Position numbers and translations under genes: made by a program
Shown here: piece by piece, positions 40,355 through 52,249 of the stretch
Layout: each line of letters begins with the position of its first letter
Position numbering within the stretch: position 1 is the first letter of the stretch
DNA from: CALINB01 sp938045325
GTDB taxonomy: Bacteria; Pseudomonadota; Alphaproteobacteria; Rhodospirillales; CALINB01
Direction of reading: 5' to 3'
DNA length: 64,000 nt
Assembly (NCBI GenBank): GCA_038114465.1
Contig: JAYNQW010000013.1
Coordinates: 35,789-99,788, forward strand
Notes under the pieces: generated by a model
Databases searched by the model: none
Seen by the model: the letters and a program-made list of their open reading frames with translations, nothing else
What the model was told of the DNA's origin: nothing

Positions 40355-40981
40355 TTATTCGGCGCCGGGTTGATCGAGAAAAGCCGCCGATTCGTGGTGT
40401 TTTTTCTTAAATGAATCGATATCGGATTGAAATTCCTGGGTCCGCGCGACGGCATCGAGGCCGTTGAGCAGGCAGCGTTTCGATACCGGATTAACGTCGA
40501 ACTTATAGACGTGATTATCCGGCCCGCGGACGGTTTGGTATTCGAGATCGATGGTCAGTTCGGCGCCGGGATTTTCATGCAATTGCTGGCGCAGTTTCAC
40601 GACTTCCTCTTGCTTCAACTTCACCGGCAGGACACCGTTCTGCAGGCAGTTGTTATAATGAATATCGCCGAAGCTTGATGCGATCACCGCGCGCGCGCCG
40701 AAGCTCATGATGGCATAGACGGCCGACTCGCGCGATGAGCCGCCGCCCCAGTTGCGGTCGGCAACGATAATCTTGGCATTGCGGAACGGCTCTTTATTGA
40801 GGATGAACTCGGGGATTTCCGTGCCATCGGCGTTGAAGCGCAGGTAATGGAACAGAATTTTCGGGTAAAACGGATCGCCGACCGGGACCTTGTTAAATTC
40901 CGTCGGGCAGATTTGGTTGGTATCCACGTTGGGAATATCGATCGGGGCGGCAATGCCGGTTAGCGTTGTGAAAGCTTCCAT
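40355..40981 (-). CDS. leuD: 3-isopropylmalate dehydratase, small subunit (LeuD) family
   Basis: 208 residues from the ATG at 40981, which overlaps the leuC stop as TAATG; the longer frame upstream is the reverse image of leuC. The swivel domain shows the conserved ADRNWGGGSSRESAVYAI segment (substrate loop), GARAVIASSFGDIHYNNCLQNGVLPV, and NTDQIC-like VDTNQICPTEF near the N-terminus. With LeuC it forms the [4Fe-4S] isomerase that interconverts 2- and 3-isopropylmalate through an enoic acid. In this setting, next to MmgE/PrpD and away from other leucine genes (leuA, leuB are not here), it could serve a related C5-C7 acid such as citraconate/2-methylmalate. Confidence 0.88.
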   Translation of the reverse strand: MEAFTTLTGIAAPIDIPNVDTNQICPTEFNKVPVGDPFYPKILFHYLRFNADGTEIPEFILNKEPFRNAKIIVADRNWGGGSSRESAVYAIMSFGARAVIASSFGDIHYNNCLQNGVLPVKLKQEEVVKLRQQLHENPGAELTIDLEYQTVRGPDNHVYKFDVNPVSKRCLLNGLDAVARTQEFQSDIDSFKKKHHESAAFLDQPGAE

Positions 40982-42402
40982 TAGGCGTCTCCTCGAAGAA
41001 TTGTCCGCACATCCGTCAGTGTGCCTTTGATGGCCGCCGCCGCGGCCATGGCCGGGCTGACGAGGTGCGTGCGTCCGCCACGGCCTTGCCGGCCTTTGAA
41101 GTTGCGGTTCGAGGTCGAAGCACTTCGTTCGCCCGGCTGCAACTTGTCGCCGTTCAAGGCGGTGCAGAGCGAACAGCCCGGCGCGCGCCATTCGAAACCG
41201 GATTGTTCGAATATTTTATCCAACCCTTCAGCTTCGGCCTGGTTTTTGATCGAGACCGAACCCGGCACGATCCAAGCGGGAATTTTCGCCTTGCCGTGTT
41301 TGGCGACTTCGGCCGCCGCGCGCAGGTCCTCGATACGCGAATTGGTACACGATCCGATAAACACTTTATCGATCGGAATATCGGCAACGGCCATGCCGGG
41401 TTTGAGTTCCATGTATTCGAGCATGTCCTCGATCTCGGCTTTCTTATCGGCACTCGGCGCATCATTCGGCGAAGGGACATGCGCGGTGATCGGTACAGCG
41501 GTTTCGGGATTGGTGCCCCACGTGACCGTTGGCGCGATGTCGGCGGCATCGAGTGAGACTTCGGTATCGAAAACCGCGTCATCATCCGAAGGCAGCGTTT
41601 TCCAATTCGCCACGGCGGCATCCCATTGCTTGCCCTTGGGCGCGAATTCGCGGCCTTCGACATATTCAAATGTTGTCTCATCCGGCGCGATCAATCCGGC
41701 CCGCCCGCCGGCTTCGATCGACATATTGCTGACCGTCATGCGTTGTTCCATGGTCATGTTGCGAAAGGCCGAGCCGGCGTATTCGAGGGCGTGGCCTGCG
41801 CCGCCGCCGTGGCCGATCTTCGCGATGATCGCCAAAATGACGTCCTTGGCATGCACGCCGAAGCCGAGCTCACCGTCGACGGTAATGCGCATGGTTTTCG
41901 GTTTGCGCTGCCAAATGGTTTGCGTGACCATAATGTGGAAGATTTCCGACGCTCCCGCGCCGAAGGATATATTGCCCAGTGCGCCGTGGGTGGATGTGTG
42001 TGAATCGGCGCCTACCAGCAAAATGCCGGGAATCGAAACGCCCAGCTCCGGCCCGGCGACGTGTAAAATCCCCTGCTTGGGGTCGTCGATGCCGTAAAAA
42101 TGAATGTTGCTGTCGGTCGAGTTCTTGGCCAGCAGCTTGACCATGCCGCGAATTTTCTCATCGGGGATGGCATCGACCCCGGCATCGCGGATTTTCGGGT
42201 CGGTCGGCACGTAATGATCCGAAAATGAGAAGACTTTATCGGGCTCGGCGATGGTGCGGCCTTCACGCTCCAGCCGGTCAAAGGTATGGCGCGAGCCTTC
42301 ATGGATCAGGCAGCGGTCAACATAAAGAAGCGTTTCGTCTTCTTCCTGGGTAATCACATGTTGATCCCAGATTTTTTCGAACATCGTTTTTGAAGATGCC
42401 AA
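40981..42402 (-). CDS. leuC: 3-isopropylmalate dehydratase, large subunit (LeuC) family
   Basis: 473 residues, normal LeuC length. The TTG at 42402 has a perfect ribosome site (GGAGG with five-base spacing), better than the in-frame ATG six codons later. Fe-S cysteines are in FIGSCTNSRIEDLRAA and APGCSLCTALNGDKL; ADSHTSTHGALG and GIGAGASEI-like FGAGASEI are typical. It pairs with LeuD immediately downstream (stop/start overlap). The leuCD genes are divergent from aconitase at 42595, with 192 bases between them. Assignment to leucine biosynthesis is the default; the local context of carboxylate catabolic genes makes a citramalate- or methylmalate-specific isomerase possible. Confidence 0.9.
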   Translation of the reverse strand: MASSKTMFEKIWDQHVITQEEDETLLYVDRCLIHEGSRHTFDRLEREGRTIAEPDKVFSFSDHYVPTDPKIRDAGVDAIPDEKIRGMVKLLAKNSTDSNIHFYGIDDPKQGILHVAGPELGVSIPGILLVGADSHTSTHGALGNISFGAGASEIFHIMVTQTIWQRKPKTMRITVDGELGFGVHAKDVILAIIAKIGHGGGAGHALEYAGSAFRNMTMEQRMTVSNMSIEAGGRAGLIAPDETTFEYVEGREFAPKGKQWDAAVANWKTLPSDDDAVFDTEVSLDAADIAPTVTWGTNPETAVPITAHVPSPNDAPSADKKAEIEDMLEYMELKPGMAVADIPIDKVFIGSCTNSRIEDLRAAAEVAKHGKAKIPAWIVPGSVSIKNQAEAEGLDKIFEQSGFEWRAPGCSLCTALNGDKLQPGERSASTSNRNFKGRQGRGGRTHLVSPAMAAAAAIKGTLTDVRTILRGDA

Positions 42403-42594
42403 GGATTCCTCCCATTTTTAGCCGATTATACGGTATTATAATGTGTGCCGGGGTGGCGTGGCGCGACCCCCGGAAGATCAAACGACTCTAAAGCTCGTGT
42501 CAAGTATTGCAATTCCGCGCAGAGCCATCTAATCAAATTGTGAAAATACTTAAATAATACCCTTTCATCTTGGGTTAGCTAGGGAGAAGTCGCC

Positions 42595-45288
<2,694 letters not shown>

Positions 45289-45318
45289 GCAGTTTGAAAA
45301 AACAAGTAGGAGGGCGTG

Positions 45319-46806
45319 ATGCCTGATTCAAATTACGACGTTGTCATTATCGGCGCGGGTAACGCCGCGTTTAGTGCGGCCCATGCCGCCGTCGAGCAAG
45401 GCTCGAAAGTTCTGATGCTCGAGCGCGCGCCGGAAGAGGAATACGGCGGCAATAGCCGGTTCACCGCCGGTATCATCCGTTTTGCCTTCGATGGTGCCGA
45501 TGACATCAAGCGCCTGGTGCCGGACCTGACCAATGAGCAGCTCGCGAAAACCGATTTCGGCACCTACACGGAAGATCAGTTTTATGACGACATGTTCCGG
45601 GTCACGAGTTTCCGTACCGATCCGTTGATGTGCGAAACCCTTGTCGGCGGCAGCAAAGAAGCGATGTTCTGGCTCGGCGAGAGAGGTATCAAGTTCGTCC
45701 CGATTTACGGCCGTCAGGCGTTTGAAATCGACGGTATCTTTAAGTTTTGGGGCGGGCTTGCACTCGAATCTTGGGGCGGTGGCGAAGGTCTCGTCGACCA
45801 ACACCGAGGCATCGCCATCAAGGAAGGTGTCGAAATCGTTTATGGTGCGCGCGTTTATGAATTGATTTATGACGGTCATGTCGTTTCCGGCGTCCGCTTT
45901 AAGCGCAACAACAAGCTTGAGGAAGTCAAAGCCAAAGCGGTTGTCATTGCGGCGGGCGGTTTCCAGGCAAACTCGGAAATGCGCACCCGCTATCTCGGCC
46001 CGGGTTGGGAACTTTCTAAAGTCCGTGGTACGCGGTTTAACACCGGCGACGGTATTAAAATGGCGCTCGACATCGGCGCCATGCCGTTCGGCAACTGGTC
46101 AGGTTGCCACGCGGTGGGTTGGGAGCTCAATGCACCCGAATACGGCGACCTCGCGGTCGGCGATCAGTTCCAAAAACACAGTTACCCGTTCGGCGTCATG
46201 GTCAATGCCGATGGCGAACGTTTTGTCGATGAAGGCGCGGATTTCCGAAACTATACCTACGCGAAGTATGGCCGGGCAATTCTCGGCCAGCCGCAGCAAT
46301 TGTGCTGGCAGATTTTCGATCAAAAAGTCCGCCCGCAGATCCGCGACGAATACGATATTCGCCAAGTCACCAAGGTCACGGCCAATACGCTGGAAGAGCT
46401 GGTTGAAAAACTCGAAGGCGTCGATCCGGTTCAGTGCCTGAAAACGCTGAAGGAATACAACACGGCCGTAAACACGGATATTCCGTATAACCCGAACGTT
46501 CTCGATGGCCGTTGCACGGAAGGCTTGGAGATTAATAAGACCAACTGGGCGAATACGCTTGATGAGCCGCCGTATGAAGCCTGGGCGACAACCTGCGGCA
46601 TTACGTTTACCTTCGGTGGTTTGCGCGTCAGCGAAGCCGGGCAGGTTATGGATGTGGACATGGCGCCGATCCCGGGACTGTACGCTGCCGGTGAATTGGT
46701 CGGCGGTATCTTCTACTTTAATTACCCGGGCGGCAGTGGTCTCATCTCCGGTGCGGTCTTCGGTAAACTGGCGGGCACGTCGGCGGGGCAGGCGGCGAGC
46801 TCTTAA
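45319..46806 (+). CDS. FAD-dependent tricarballylate dehydrogenase-like flavoprotein (no. 2)
   Basis: 495 residues from the ATG at 45319, six bases after a GTAGGAGGG ribosome site. FAD-binding motif VVIIGAGNAAFSAAHAA at the N-terminus, YGGNSRFTAG, AVVIAAGGFQANSEM, and the C-terminal TCGITFTFGGLRVSEAG and GLYAAGELVGGIFYFNYPGGSGLISG are conserved with the protein at 21199. TcuA-type enzymes oxidise tricarballylate to cis-aconitate. Its position 30 bases after acnA supports such a reaction here. No TcuB membrane Fe-S/cytochrome partner for electron transfer is seen next to it, so its electron acceptor is unknown. Confidence 0.85.
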   Translation: MPDSNYDVVIIGAGNAAFSAAHAAVEQGSKVLMLERAPEEEYGGNSRFTAGIIRFAFDGADDIKRLVPDLTNEQLAKTDFGTYTEDQFYDDMFRVTSFRTDPLMCETLVGGSKEAMFWLGERGIKFVPIYGRQAFEIDGIFKFWGGLALESWGGGEGLVDQHRGIAIKEGVEIVYGARVYELIYDGHVVSGVRFKRNNKLEEVKAKAVVIAAGGFQANSEMRTRYLGPGWELSKVRGTRFNTGDGIKMALDIGAMPFGNWSGCHAVGWELNAPEYGDLAVGDQFQKHSYPFGVMVNADGERFVDEGADFRNYTYAKYGRAILGQPQQLCWQIFDQKVRPQIRDEYDIRQVTKVTANTLEELVEKLEGVDPVQCLKTLKEYNTAVNTDIPYNPNVLDGRCTEGLEINKTNWANTLDEPPYEAWATTCGITFTFGGLRVSEAGQVMDVDMAPIPGLYAAGELVGGIFYFNYPGGSGLISGAVFGKLAGTSAGQAASS

Positions 46807-46873
46807 GTCAGTCGTTGATTGATTCTATAAATGAGCTGATCTGGGGCAGCTGCAGTGTGAAGGGTATGCAGCG

Positions 46874-47875
46874 ATGGCTGCCGTTATGACCGAAGCGGAC
46901 ATAAAGAATTTGACCGGCAATTGTCTGATTGACGCGGAATTTCCCGAGCTGCCGAATTTCTACCGGGGCAAGGTGCGCGATGCGTATGACTTGCCTGACG
47001 GCCGCCGGGTTATGATTGCGACCGACCGCCAATCCGCTTTCGATAAAGTGCTCGCCGCGGTGCCGCTGAAGGGCCAGGTGCTGAATCAAACCGCCCGTTT
47101 TTGGTTTGAAAAGACAGCCGACATTTGCGCCAATCATGTCATCGATTATCCCGACCCGAATGTCATCATCAGTAAAAAACTCGATATGCTGCCGGTGGAA
47201 ATGGTGGTGCGCGACTATATTACGGGTTCGACCAGCACCAGTATTTGGCCGATGTACGCGCGCGGTGAACGCATGATGTACGGCCTGAAATTTCCTGATG
47301 GATTGTCGAAAAATCAAAAGTTGCCGGCGACCATCCTTACGCCGACGACAAAAGCCGAACAGGGTGATCACGATGCCCCGATTTCGGCGGCGGACATCGT
47401 GCAGCAAGGCCTGCTCAGCCAGGAACAATGGGATAGGCTTGCACAATTGAGCCATGCGATATTTGCCCGCGGGCGCGAAATCGCCGCGCAAAACGGATTA
47501 ATACTCGTTGATACGAAATACGAATTCGGCGTCGATGAGAACGGCACGATCACCCTGGCCGATGAGGTGCATACGCCGGATTCGAGCCGGTATTGGAAAG
47601 CCGCCAGTTATCAAGAGCGTATTGCCGGCGGGCAGGAACCGGAAAGCCTGGATAAGGAATTTTTACGCCTCTGGATTACCGAACGGTGCGATCCGTATAA
47701 GGATCCAATCCCCGACATTCCTCCCGAAACCTTGGTGGAATTCAGTAACAAGTATATTGCGCTTTTCGAGACCGTTACCGGTTTGACGTTTCGGCGGCCG
47801 GATATAAATATGTCCGTGCGGGACCGCGTGCGGGAAAATCTTCGCCGGGCATTGCCTGATTATTTCAAAGGATAA
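46874..47875 (+). CDS. purC: Phosphoribosylaminoimidazole-succinocarboxamide synthase (SAICAR synthetase)
   Basis: 333 residues, the long form of the enzyme. It joins CAIR and aspartate using ATP in purine synthesis. Family motifs: NFYRGKVRDAYDLPDGRR at the ATP site, SAFDKVLAAVPLKGQVLNQ, VVRDYITGSTSTSIW, and LADEVHTPDSSRYW with the conserved Asp-Glu pair. An ATG at 46886 is an alternative start. It stands next to an SDR gene four bases downstream and is unrelated to the carboxylate modules, unless aspartate or fumarate links them, for which there is no evidence. No other pur gene is in the window. Confidence 0.92.
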   Translation: MAAVMTEADIKNLTGNCLIDAEFPELPNFYRGKVRDAYDLPDGRRVMIATDRQSAFDKVLAAVPLKGQVLNQTARFWFEKTADICANHVIDYPDPNVIISKKLDMLPVEMVVRDYITGSTSTSIWPMYARGERMMYGLKFPDGLSKNQKLPATILTPTTKAEQGDHDAPISAADIVQQGLLSQEQWDRLAQLSHAIFARGREIAAQNGLILVDTKYEFGVDENGTITLADEVHTPDSSRYWKAASYQERIAGGQEPESLDKEFLRLWITERCDPYKDPIPDIPPETLVEFSNKYIALFETVTGLTFRRPDINMSVRDRVRENLRRALPDYFKG

Positions 47876-47878
47876 GTC

Positions 47879-48628
47879 ATGACAAAACAACTGCAAGGAC
47901 AAGTCGCACTGCTGACGGGTGCGGTGAGACGCAACGGCCGGGCGATGGCCTTGGCGCTGGCAAACGACGGCGCGGACATCGTGATTAACGCGCGAAACTC
48001 GAAAGATGAAGCAGAGGCGCTGGCAAAAGAGATCGAAGCGACCGGTGCGAAAGCGCTGGTACACTTGGCCGATGTGACCGATCGTAAGCAAGTCGACGGT
48101 ATGGTCGACACTATCATCAAGACATTCGGGCGGATCGATATTCTGATCAACAACGCCGCCGACCGGGGCAAAACCGATTTTCTCAAAATGAGTTATGAGG
48201 AATGGAAGCATGTTTGCGACATCATTCTGGACGGCGCCTTTCATTGCTCGCAGGCCGTCATTCCGCACATGCTGAAGCAAGGCGGCGGGCGCATCATCAA
48301 CATGGGCGGCATGACGGCGCGCACGAGTGCCGCGGGCCGGGCCCATGTCGTGTCGTCTAAGGCCGGCATCGAAGGCTTTACCCGCGCCCTCGCTTTCGAG
48401 TTCGCCAAAGATAACATCGCCGTCAATTGTATCTCGCCGGGTAAGATCGGCGGGGAACGCGCCGCAACCGCCGGTGAAGTCGCCACCACGCCGGATGCGA
48501 TACCGCCGGTCGGCTATATGGGAGAACCGAAACACATCGCCGTCATCGCACACGCGTTATGTTTGCCGGATGCCTGTTACACCACGGGCCAAACCATCAA
48601 TGTAAACGGTGGCATGATTATGAGCTAA
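47879..48628 (+). CDS. Short-chain dehydrogenase/reductase family protein lacking the catalytic Tyr
   Basis: 249 residues. The Rossmann region reads LLTGAVRRNGRAMALALAN in place of the usual TGxxxGIG, and the active-site segment MTARTSAAGRAHVVSSKAG has Val where the YxxxK Tyr should be, although Lys remains and a His sits next to it. NNAADRGKTDF marks the NNAG position. The C-terminus ends QTINVNGGMIMS. It is therefore an atypical SDR whose activity is uncertain. Start is three bases after the purC stop, with AAAGGATAAG as ribosome site, so it is translated from the purC message. It converges with the GntR gene. Confidence 0.85.
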   Translation: MTKQLQGQVALLTGAVRRNGRAMALALANDGADIVINARNSKDEAEALAKEIEATGAKALVHLADVTDRKQVDGMVDTIIKTFGRIDILINNAADRGKTDFLKMSYEEWKHVCDIILDGAFHCSQAVIPHMLKQGGGRIINMGGMTARTSAAGRAHVVSSKAGIEGFTRALAFEFAKDNIAVNCISPGKIGGERAATAGEVATTPDAIPPVGYMGEPKHIAVIAHALCLPDACYTTGQTINVNGGMIMS

Positions 48629-48635
48629 AGCGGCG

Positions 48636-49358
48636 TTACGCTTCGCTTGCCAGCTCCGTTTGCTTGAGACGCTCCAGCCAGATTTTACGGGACGACTTTA
48701 CATGGATTCGCGCGGCCTCTTCCGCCGCGTCCGCGTCCTTATTAGCAATGGCTTTTACCAAGGCTTGATGTTCGGCAATGATTTGCTGGTAGCGTTCCGG
48801 CGTCGTTTGATCCTTCATGGAATACCAACGAACCGGATGGGGCAGGGCCTCGAAAGCCCGGGTGATATACCGGTTGTGCGCGGCCTGCGTGATGGTGCGA
48901 TGGAACACGGTATTGAATTGTTGGTGTTCCTTGCGCGACGGCGGATGTGATCTATGCGCATCGGCCAGTTCCTTTAACGTTTCAATTTCTTCGTCATAGG
49001 CATAGCGGGCGGCAAGCCTGGCGGCGGCCGTTTCCAAAACCTCGCGCATTTGAAATATTTCGATGATCATCTGCCGGTCGGCCCGGGTAACGATGAGGTT
49101 GCCGTAACGGTCATAGGAAAGGGCGTCTTTTTCGACGAGACGCCTCAGGGCTTCACGCACGGGGGTCCGGCTGATATCGAGCCAACTGGCGATTTCCGCT
49201 TCAAGGATGCGCTGTCCCGGTAAAAACGTGCCGTCATAAATCGCTTCGTGAATTTTTTCGAAGGCGGATTCGACCAGCGGTTTTCGAGGCGATGTTCCGG
49301 ATTCGGATGTCTTGTCGTTCCTGATGGGAACGACCTTGCGTTTTTTTGTGTCTGCCAT
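48636..49358 (-). CDS. GntR-family transcriptional regulator, FCD-type (FadR subfamily)
   Basis: 240 residues. A basic N-terminal tail (TKKRKVVPIRN) precedes the winged helix at about 28-95, which includes LEAEIASWLDISRTPVREALRRLVEKDAL. The C-terminal FCD ligand domain has MREVLETAAARLAARYA, FHRTITQAAHN and AEHQALVKAIANKDADAA with the metal/acid-binding His and Asp positions. Members of this group usually repress neighbouring carboxylate-catabolic operons and respond to the substrate. It is divergent from the five-gene operon starting at 49528, the most likely target. RBS AAGGGGAG. The ligand may be the tri- or dicarboxylate degraded by that operon. Confidence 0.9.
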   Translation of the reverse strand: MADTKKRKVVPIRNDKTSESGTSPRKPLVESAFEKIHEAIYDGTFLPGQRILEAEIASWLDISRTPVREALRRLVEKDALSYDRYGNLIVTRADRQMIIEIFQMREVLETAAARLAARYAYDEEIETLKELADAHRSHPPSRKEHQQFNTVFHRTITQAAHNRYITRAFEALPHPVRWYSMKDQTTPERYQQIIAEHQALVKAIANKDADAAEEAARIHVKSSRKIWLERLKQTELASEA

Positions 49359-49399
49359 GGCGACTCCCCTTGGGACTTCGACAGTGATGGGTTATGTTC

Positions 49400-49416
49400 T
49401 TGTTTAACGATAACAA
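49400..49416. promoter_or_regulatory. Candidate GntR operator
   Basis: TTGTTTAACGATAACAA shows TTGTT and AACAA arms seven bases apart, in the style of TTGT-N-ACAA operators of FCD-type GntR regulators. It lies in the 169-bp gap between the divergent GntR gene and the operon at 49528. Assigned by symmetry and position only. Confidence 0.4.
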
Positions 49417-49478
49417 TACGATGCTTGGGAGGAGCCGTCACTATGCTTTCGCGGGCATTTCATTCATTTTTGTCAGGA

Positions 49479-49503
49479 TTTTAGCCGTTCTGAGCGGCTA
49501 AAA
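49479..49503. promoter_or_regulatory. Perfect 9-bp hairpin in the operon leader
   Basis: TTTTAGCCG and CGGCTAAAA pair perfectly around TTCTGAG, ending 24 bases before the ATG at 49528. Read in either direction it ends in an A/T run, so it might be a terminator or attenuator, or a second operator. The ribosome site GAGGG lies downstream of it and remains free. Confidence 0.5.
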
Positions 49504-49527
49504 ACCGGTGATTATCGAGGGTGTGTT

Positions 49528-50793
49528 ATGGGAGCAACGGCATCGGAAAAAATCCTGGCCCGCGTCAGCGGCCAGAAAAGCGTCAAGCCCGGCGATATTG
49601 TTTATCCCGAGCCGGACTACATTATCATGCATGATTTGCATGCCCATATTTTCCTGCGCGAATTGTGGGATATGGGCTTGAAGGAACTTTGGAAGCCGGA
49701 ACGGGTGGTTGTTGCGATTGATCACCGGGTGCCGGCGCATAACGTTAAGACGGCCGGTATTCACCAGGAAATTCGTGACTGGGTTGAAAAATACAAGATC
49801 GGCCATTTCTATGACATCAACGACACCGGCATTACACATATGCTGCAAGTCGAGCGCGGCATTGCCCGGCCCGGTAATTTTATCGTCGCGAAAGACGTTC
49901 ATTGCACCAATGCCGGCGCCGTCGGCTCGTTGGCATTTCCGCTTGTGTACGATATCCCCGCATTCTTGGCGTTGGGTAGCGCCTGGGTGCGGGTGCCTGA
50001 AACCGTCCGGATCAATTTAAACGGCAAAGCCCGGCCCGGTGTCTTCGCGCGCGATGTGGTGCAGGCGAGTCTCGCCCAGCTCGGTTATGAGGACGCCGAT
50101 TACCGGGTGATTGAATTCGGCGGCGATTATGTCGATCAGCTGTCGATCGACGGCCGGCAAATCCTCTGCAACGTGGTGATCGAGTCGGGTGCGAAAAGCG
50201 GCTTCACCAATCCCGATCAAAAGGCGATCGATTATACAAAGTCGGTTACTGGTGAACCGTTTGAGCCGGCCGTCAGCGATCCTGATTGCGAATATGCCTT
50301 AACACTCGAGTTCGATGTGGCGGCCCTCGAGCCGCAACTCGCAGCACCACCGAGCCCGGATAATATCGTTTCGGTGGCATCGGTTGCCGGCAAGTCCGTC
50401 AACCAGGCTTTCGTCGGGGCGTGTTCGGGCGGCACGCTGCAGGACTTGCGTCATGCCGCGGCGGAATTAAAAGACCATCGTGTATCACCGAATGTCCGCT
50501 TGTTGATTGCACCGAGCACGCAACGTGTTCTGAACTTGGCCGCCCAAGAAGGCTTGGTCGATATCTTCACGCAAGCGGGCGCGACCGTGCTGCCGCCGGG
50601 ATGCAGTGCATGCGCGGGTTCCGTCGCCCCCATTGCCGACGGTGAACGGTGTATCTCGACCTCGACCCGTAATGAGCCCGGACGCATGGGCAGCAATGTC
50701 GACACCGAAGTTTATCTCGCCAACGCCGCAACCGTGGCGGCCAGTGCCGTCGCTGGAGAAATTGCCGTGCCGACGGCCGAGGTGCCGGAGTAA
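49528..50793 (+). CDS. Aconitase/isopropylmalate-isomerase family large subunit
   Basis: 421 residues, the length of the homoaconitase/LeuC group of split hydro-lyases. VVAIDHRVPAHN near residue 65, DVHCTNAGAVGSLAF and FARDVVQASLAQLG match the family. Cluster cysteines are in FVGACSGGTLQDLRHAA, where GACSGG replaces the usual GSCTNS, and in PPGCSACAGSVAPI. The next gene gives the small subunit. The altered motif and the surrounding lyase and PrpD-like genes suggest a substrate different from isopropylmalate. It is the first gene of the GntR-linked operon. Substrate not known; a 2-alkyl citrate or malate is an inference. Confidence 0.85.
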   Translation: MGATASEKILARVSGQKSVKPGDIVYPEPDYIIMHDLHAHIFLRELWDMGLKELWKPERVVVAIDHRVPAHNVKTAGIHQEIRDWVEKYKIGHFYDINDTGITHMLQVERGIARPGNFIVAKDVHCTNAGAVGSLAFPLVYDIPAFLALGSAWVRVPETVRINLNGKARPGVFARDVVQASLAQLGYEDADYRVIEFGGDYVDQLSIDGRQILCNVVIESGAKSGFTNPDQKAIDYTKSVTGEPFEPAVSDPDCEYALTLEFDVAALEPQLAAPPSPDNIVSVASVAGKSVNQAFVGACSGGTLQDLRHAAAELKDHRVSPNVRLLIAPSTQRVLNLAAQEGLVDIFTQAGATVLPPGCSACAGSVAPIADGERCISTSTRNEPGRMGSNVDTEVYLANAATVAASAVAGEIAVPTAEVPE

Positions 50794-50797
50794 AACC

Positions 50798-51355
50798 ATG
50801 CCAGAAAATGAAAAATCAAAACGCGACGGTTGGGTCTTCGAAGGCCGCTGTTGGAAGTTCGGCGACAACGTGCCGAATGACGGCGGCTTGATGGATAAAT
50901 TTTTCATGTCGCAATTGCTTGAATACAATCCAGAAACACTGGCGCCGTTGGTGCTGAACAATATCCGTCCCGAATTGGCCGAAGAATGCCAGCCGGGCGA
51001 TATTCTCGTTTTCGGCAAACGCTTCGCGCACGGCAACCCGCATATTCAAGGATCGCTCGGCATGAAAGGTTTGGGCGTCGGGCTCGTCGTCGAGGGCATG
51101 CAGCGCACGACGTACCGGCTGCTGATATCCGCCGGTGTGCCGTTCATCCCATATGCCGAAGGGGTGCGCGAAATCGTTGAGGACGGTGACCGGGTGCGCA
51201 TTAATATCGAAACCGGCACCGTCGAGAATCTCACCAACGGCAAATCGATGTCGTTCGAACCGTTGCCGCCGTTTTTGCTTGAGGTAATCGAAGCCGGCGG
51301 CTCGCAGGGCCATTTGGACAAACGCTTGAAAGAAGAGGGGAAAATTCCAGCATGA
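50798..51355 (+). CDS. Isopropylmalate-isomerase-type small subunit (swivel domain)
   Basis: 185 residues from the ATG at 50798, four bases after the large-subunit stop; longer frames upstream are within the large subunit. The family features are GRCWKFGDNVPNDGG at the start (the NTD position), FGKRFAHGNPHIQG in place of the usual GxGSSRE loop, and GMQRTTYRLLISAGVPFIPY. Replacement of the SSRE loop by AHGNPH is notable, as this loop contacts the substrate in LeuD. Forms a hydro-lyase with the preceding protein. Its last bases overlap the next start (ATGA). Confidence 0.82.
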   Translation: MPENEKSKRDGWVFEGRCWKFGDNVPNDGGLMDKFFMSQLLEYNPETLAPLVLNNIRPELAEECQPGDILVFGKRFAHGNPHIQGSLGMKGLGVGLVVEGMQRTTYRLLISAGVPFIPYAEGVREIVEDGDRVRINIETGTVENLTNGKSMSFEPLPPFLLEVIEAGGSQGHLDKRLKEEGKIPA

Positions 51356-52218
51356 AGGCGACAACAAAACTCAAAAAACTCGTTAACACACCCGGTGTCA
51401 GCCTGTCGGTTTCGGCGCATGATGCTTTGCTGGCCCGCCTCGTCGAGAATGCGGGCTTCGAAATCATCGGGGTTTCGGGCAACACGGTGGCCGCGAGTTA
51501 TCTCGGCATGCCGGATATGGGGTTCCTGAATTTAAGCGACATGGTCAATGTGTGCGGGCGGATCGCATCCGCGGTCAGCATTCCGGTGCTGGTCGATGTT
51601 GATTCCGGTTACGGCAACGCCATGCAAGTCGTGCGCACGGTGAAGGAGCTCGAGCGCGCCGGTGTCGCCGGGGTGATTATCGAGGATCAGATTGACTATA
51701 AAAAATGCGGCATGATCGATGCCGAGCATCCAGTGATCGATATCGATGAGTATGCGAGCAAAATCCGCGCTGCTTGTATGGCGCGCACCGATCCGGACTT
51801 CGTGATTTGCGCGCGCACCGATGCGACACGTGATCACGGCATTGAAGAGGCGATCAAACGCGCGCGCGTGTCGCACGATGCCGGTGCCGACATGATCGAT
51901 ATCGCGTGCCAAGGCACCCGCGATCAGGTCGATCAGTTGAAGGCGGCCAATTTGCCGATCCCGCTCAAAGGCAACATGGACGAGGGTAAAAAACTTTGGG
52001 AAAACGACAACGACGTGCTCGCCGATGCGGGCTTCAGCGTGCTCTCGCATCCCGGCCTCTTACGCTACATCGTGGTCGGTGCGGCGATGCGGTCGCTGGA
52101 GCATTTAAAACGCGAAGGCAACACACGCGACATTCATGACCAGATGTGTACGGTCAAAGAATATTTCGATGCGGTCGATCTCAATGGCTACCTCGAGATG
52201 GAAAAGAAAGTTCTTTAA
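51352..52218 (+). CDS. Isocitrate lyase/PEP mutase superfamily lyase (no. 3)
   Basis: 288 residues, ATGA overlap with the preceding small-subunit gene. Motifs: VSGNTVAASYLGMPDMGF, metal site VDVDSGYGN, IIEDQIDYKKCGMID with the catalytic Cys but Met instead of the His of KKCGH, and KGNMDEGKK at the usual NM position. The change near the catalytic Cys points to an activity different from methylisocitrate lyase, for example 2,3-dimethylmalate lyase or oxaloacetate decarboxylase types. Within this operon it would act after the hydro-lyase to split the isomerised acid into two fragments. The end is clear at TAA 52218. Confidence 0.87.
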   Translation: MKATTKLKKLVNTPGVSLSVSAHDALLARLVENAGFEIIGVSGNTVAASYLGMPDMGFLNLSDMVNVCGRIASAVSIPVLVDVDSGYGNAMQVVRTVKELERAGVAGVIIEDQIDYKKCGMIDAEHPVIDIDEYASKIRAACMARTDPDFVICARTDATRDHGIEEAIKRARVSHDAGADMIDIACQGTRDQVDQLKAANLPIPLKGNMDEGKKLWENDNDVLADAGFSVLSHPGLLRYIVVGAAMRSLEHLKREGNTRDIHDQMCTVKEYFDAVDLNGYLEMEKKVL

Positions 52219-52249
52219 ACGTTTTAGTTTCTAATTGGAGAAGTTGAAA

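Noticed and set aside
40982..41191. N-terminal extension of leuD
   Set aside because: It is the shadow of leuC in another frame; the start at 40981 overlapping the leuC stop fits the family.
42403..42594. Riboswitch or attenuator between leuC and acnA
   Set aside because: No convincing conserved secondary structure or leader peptide could be made out; only AT-rich promoter-like patches are seen.
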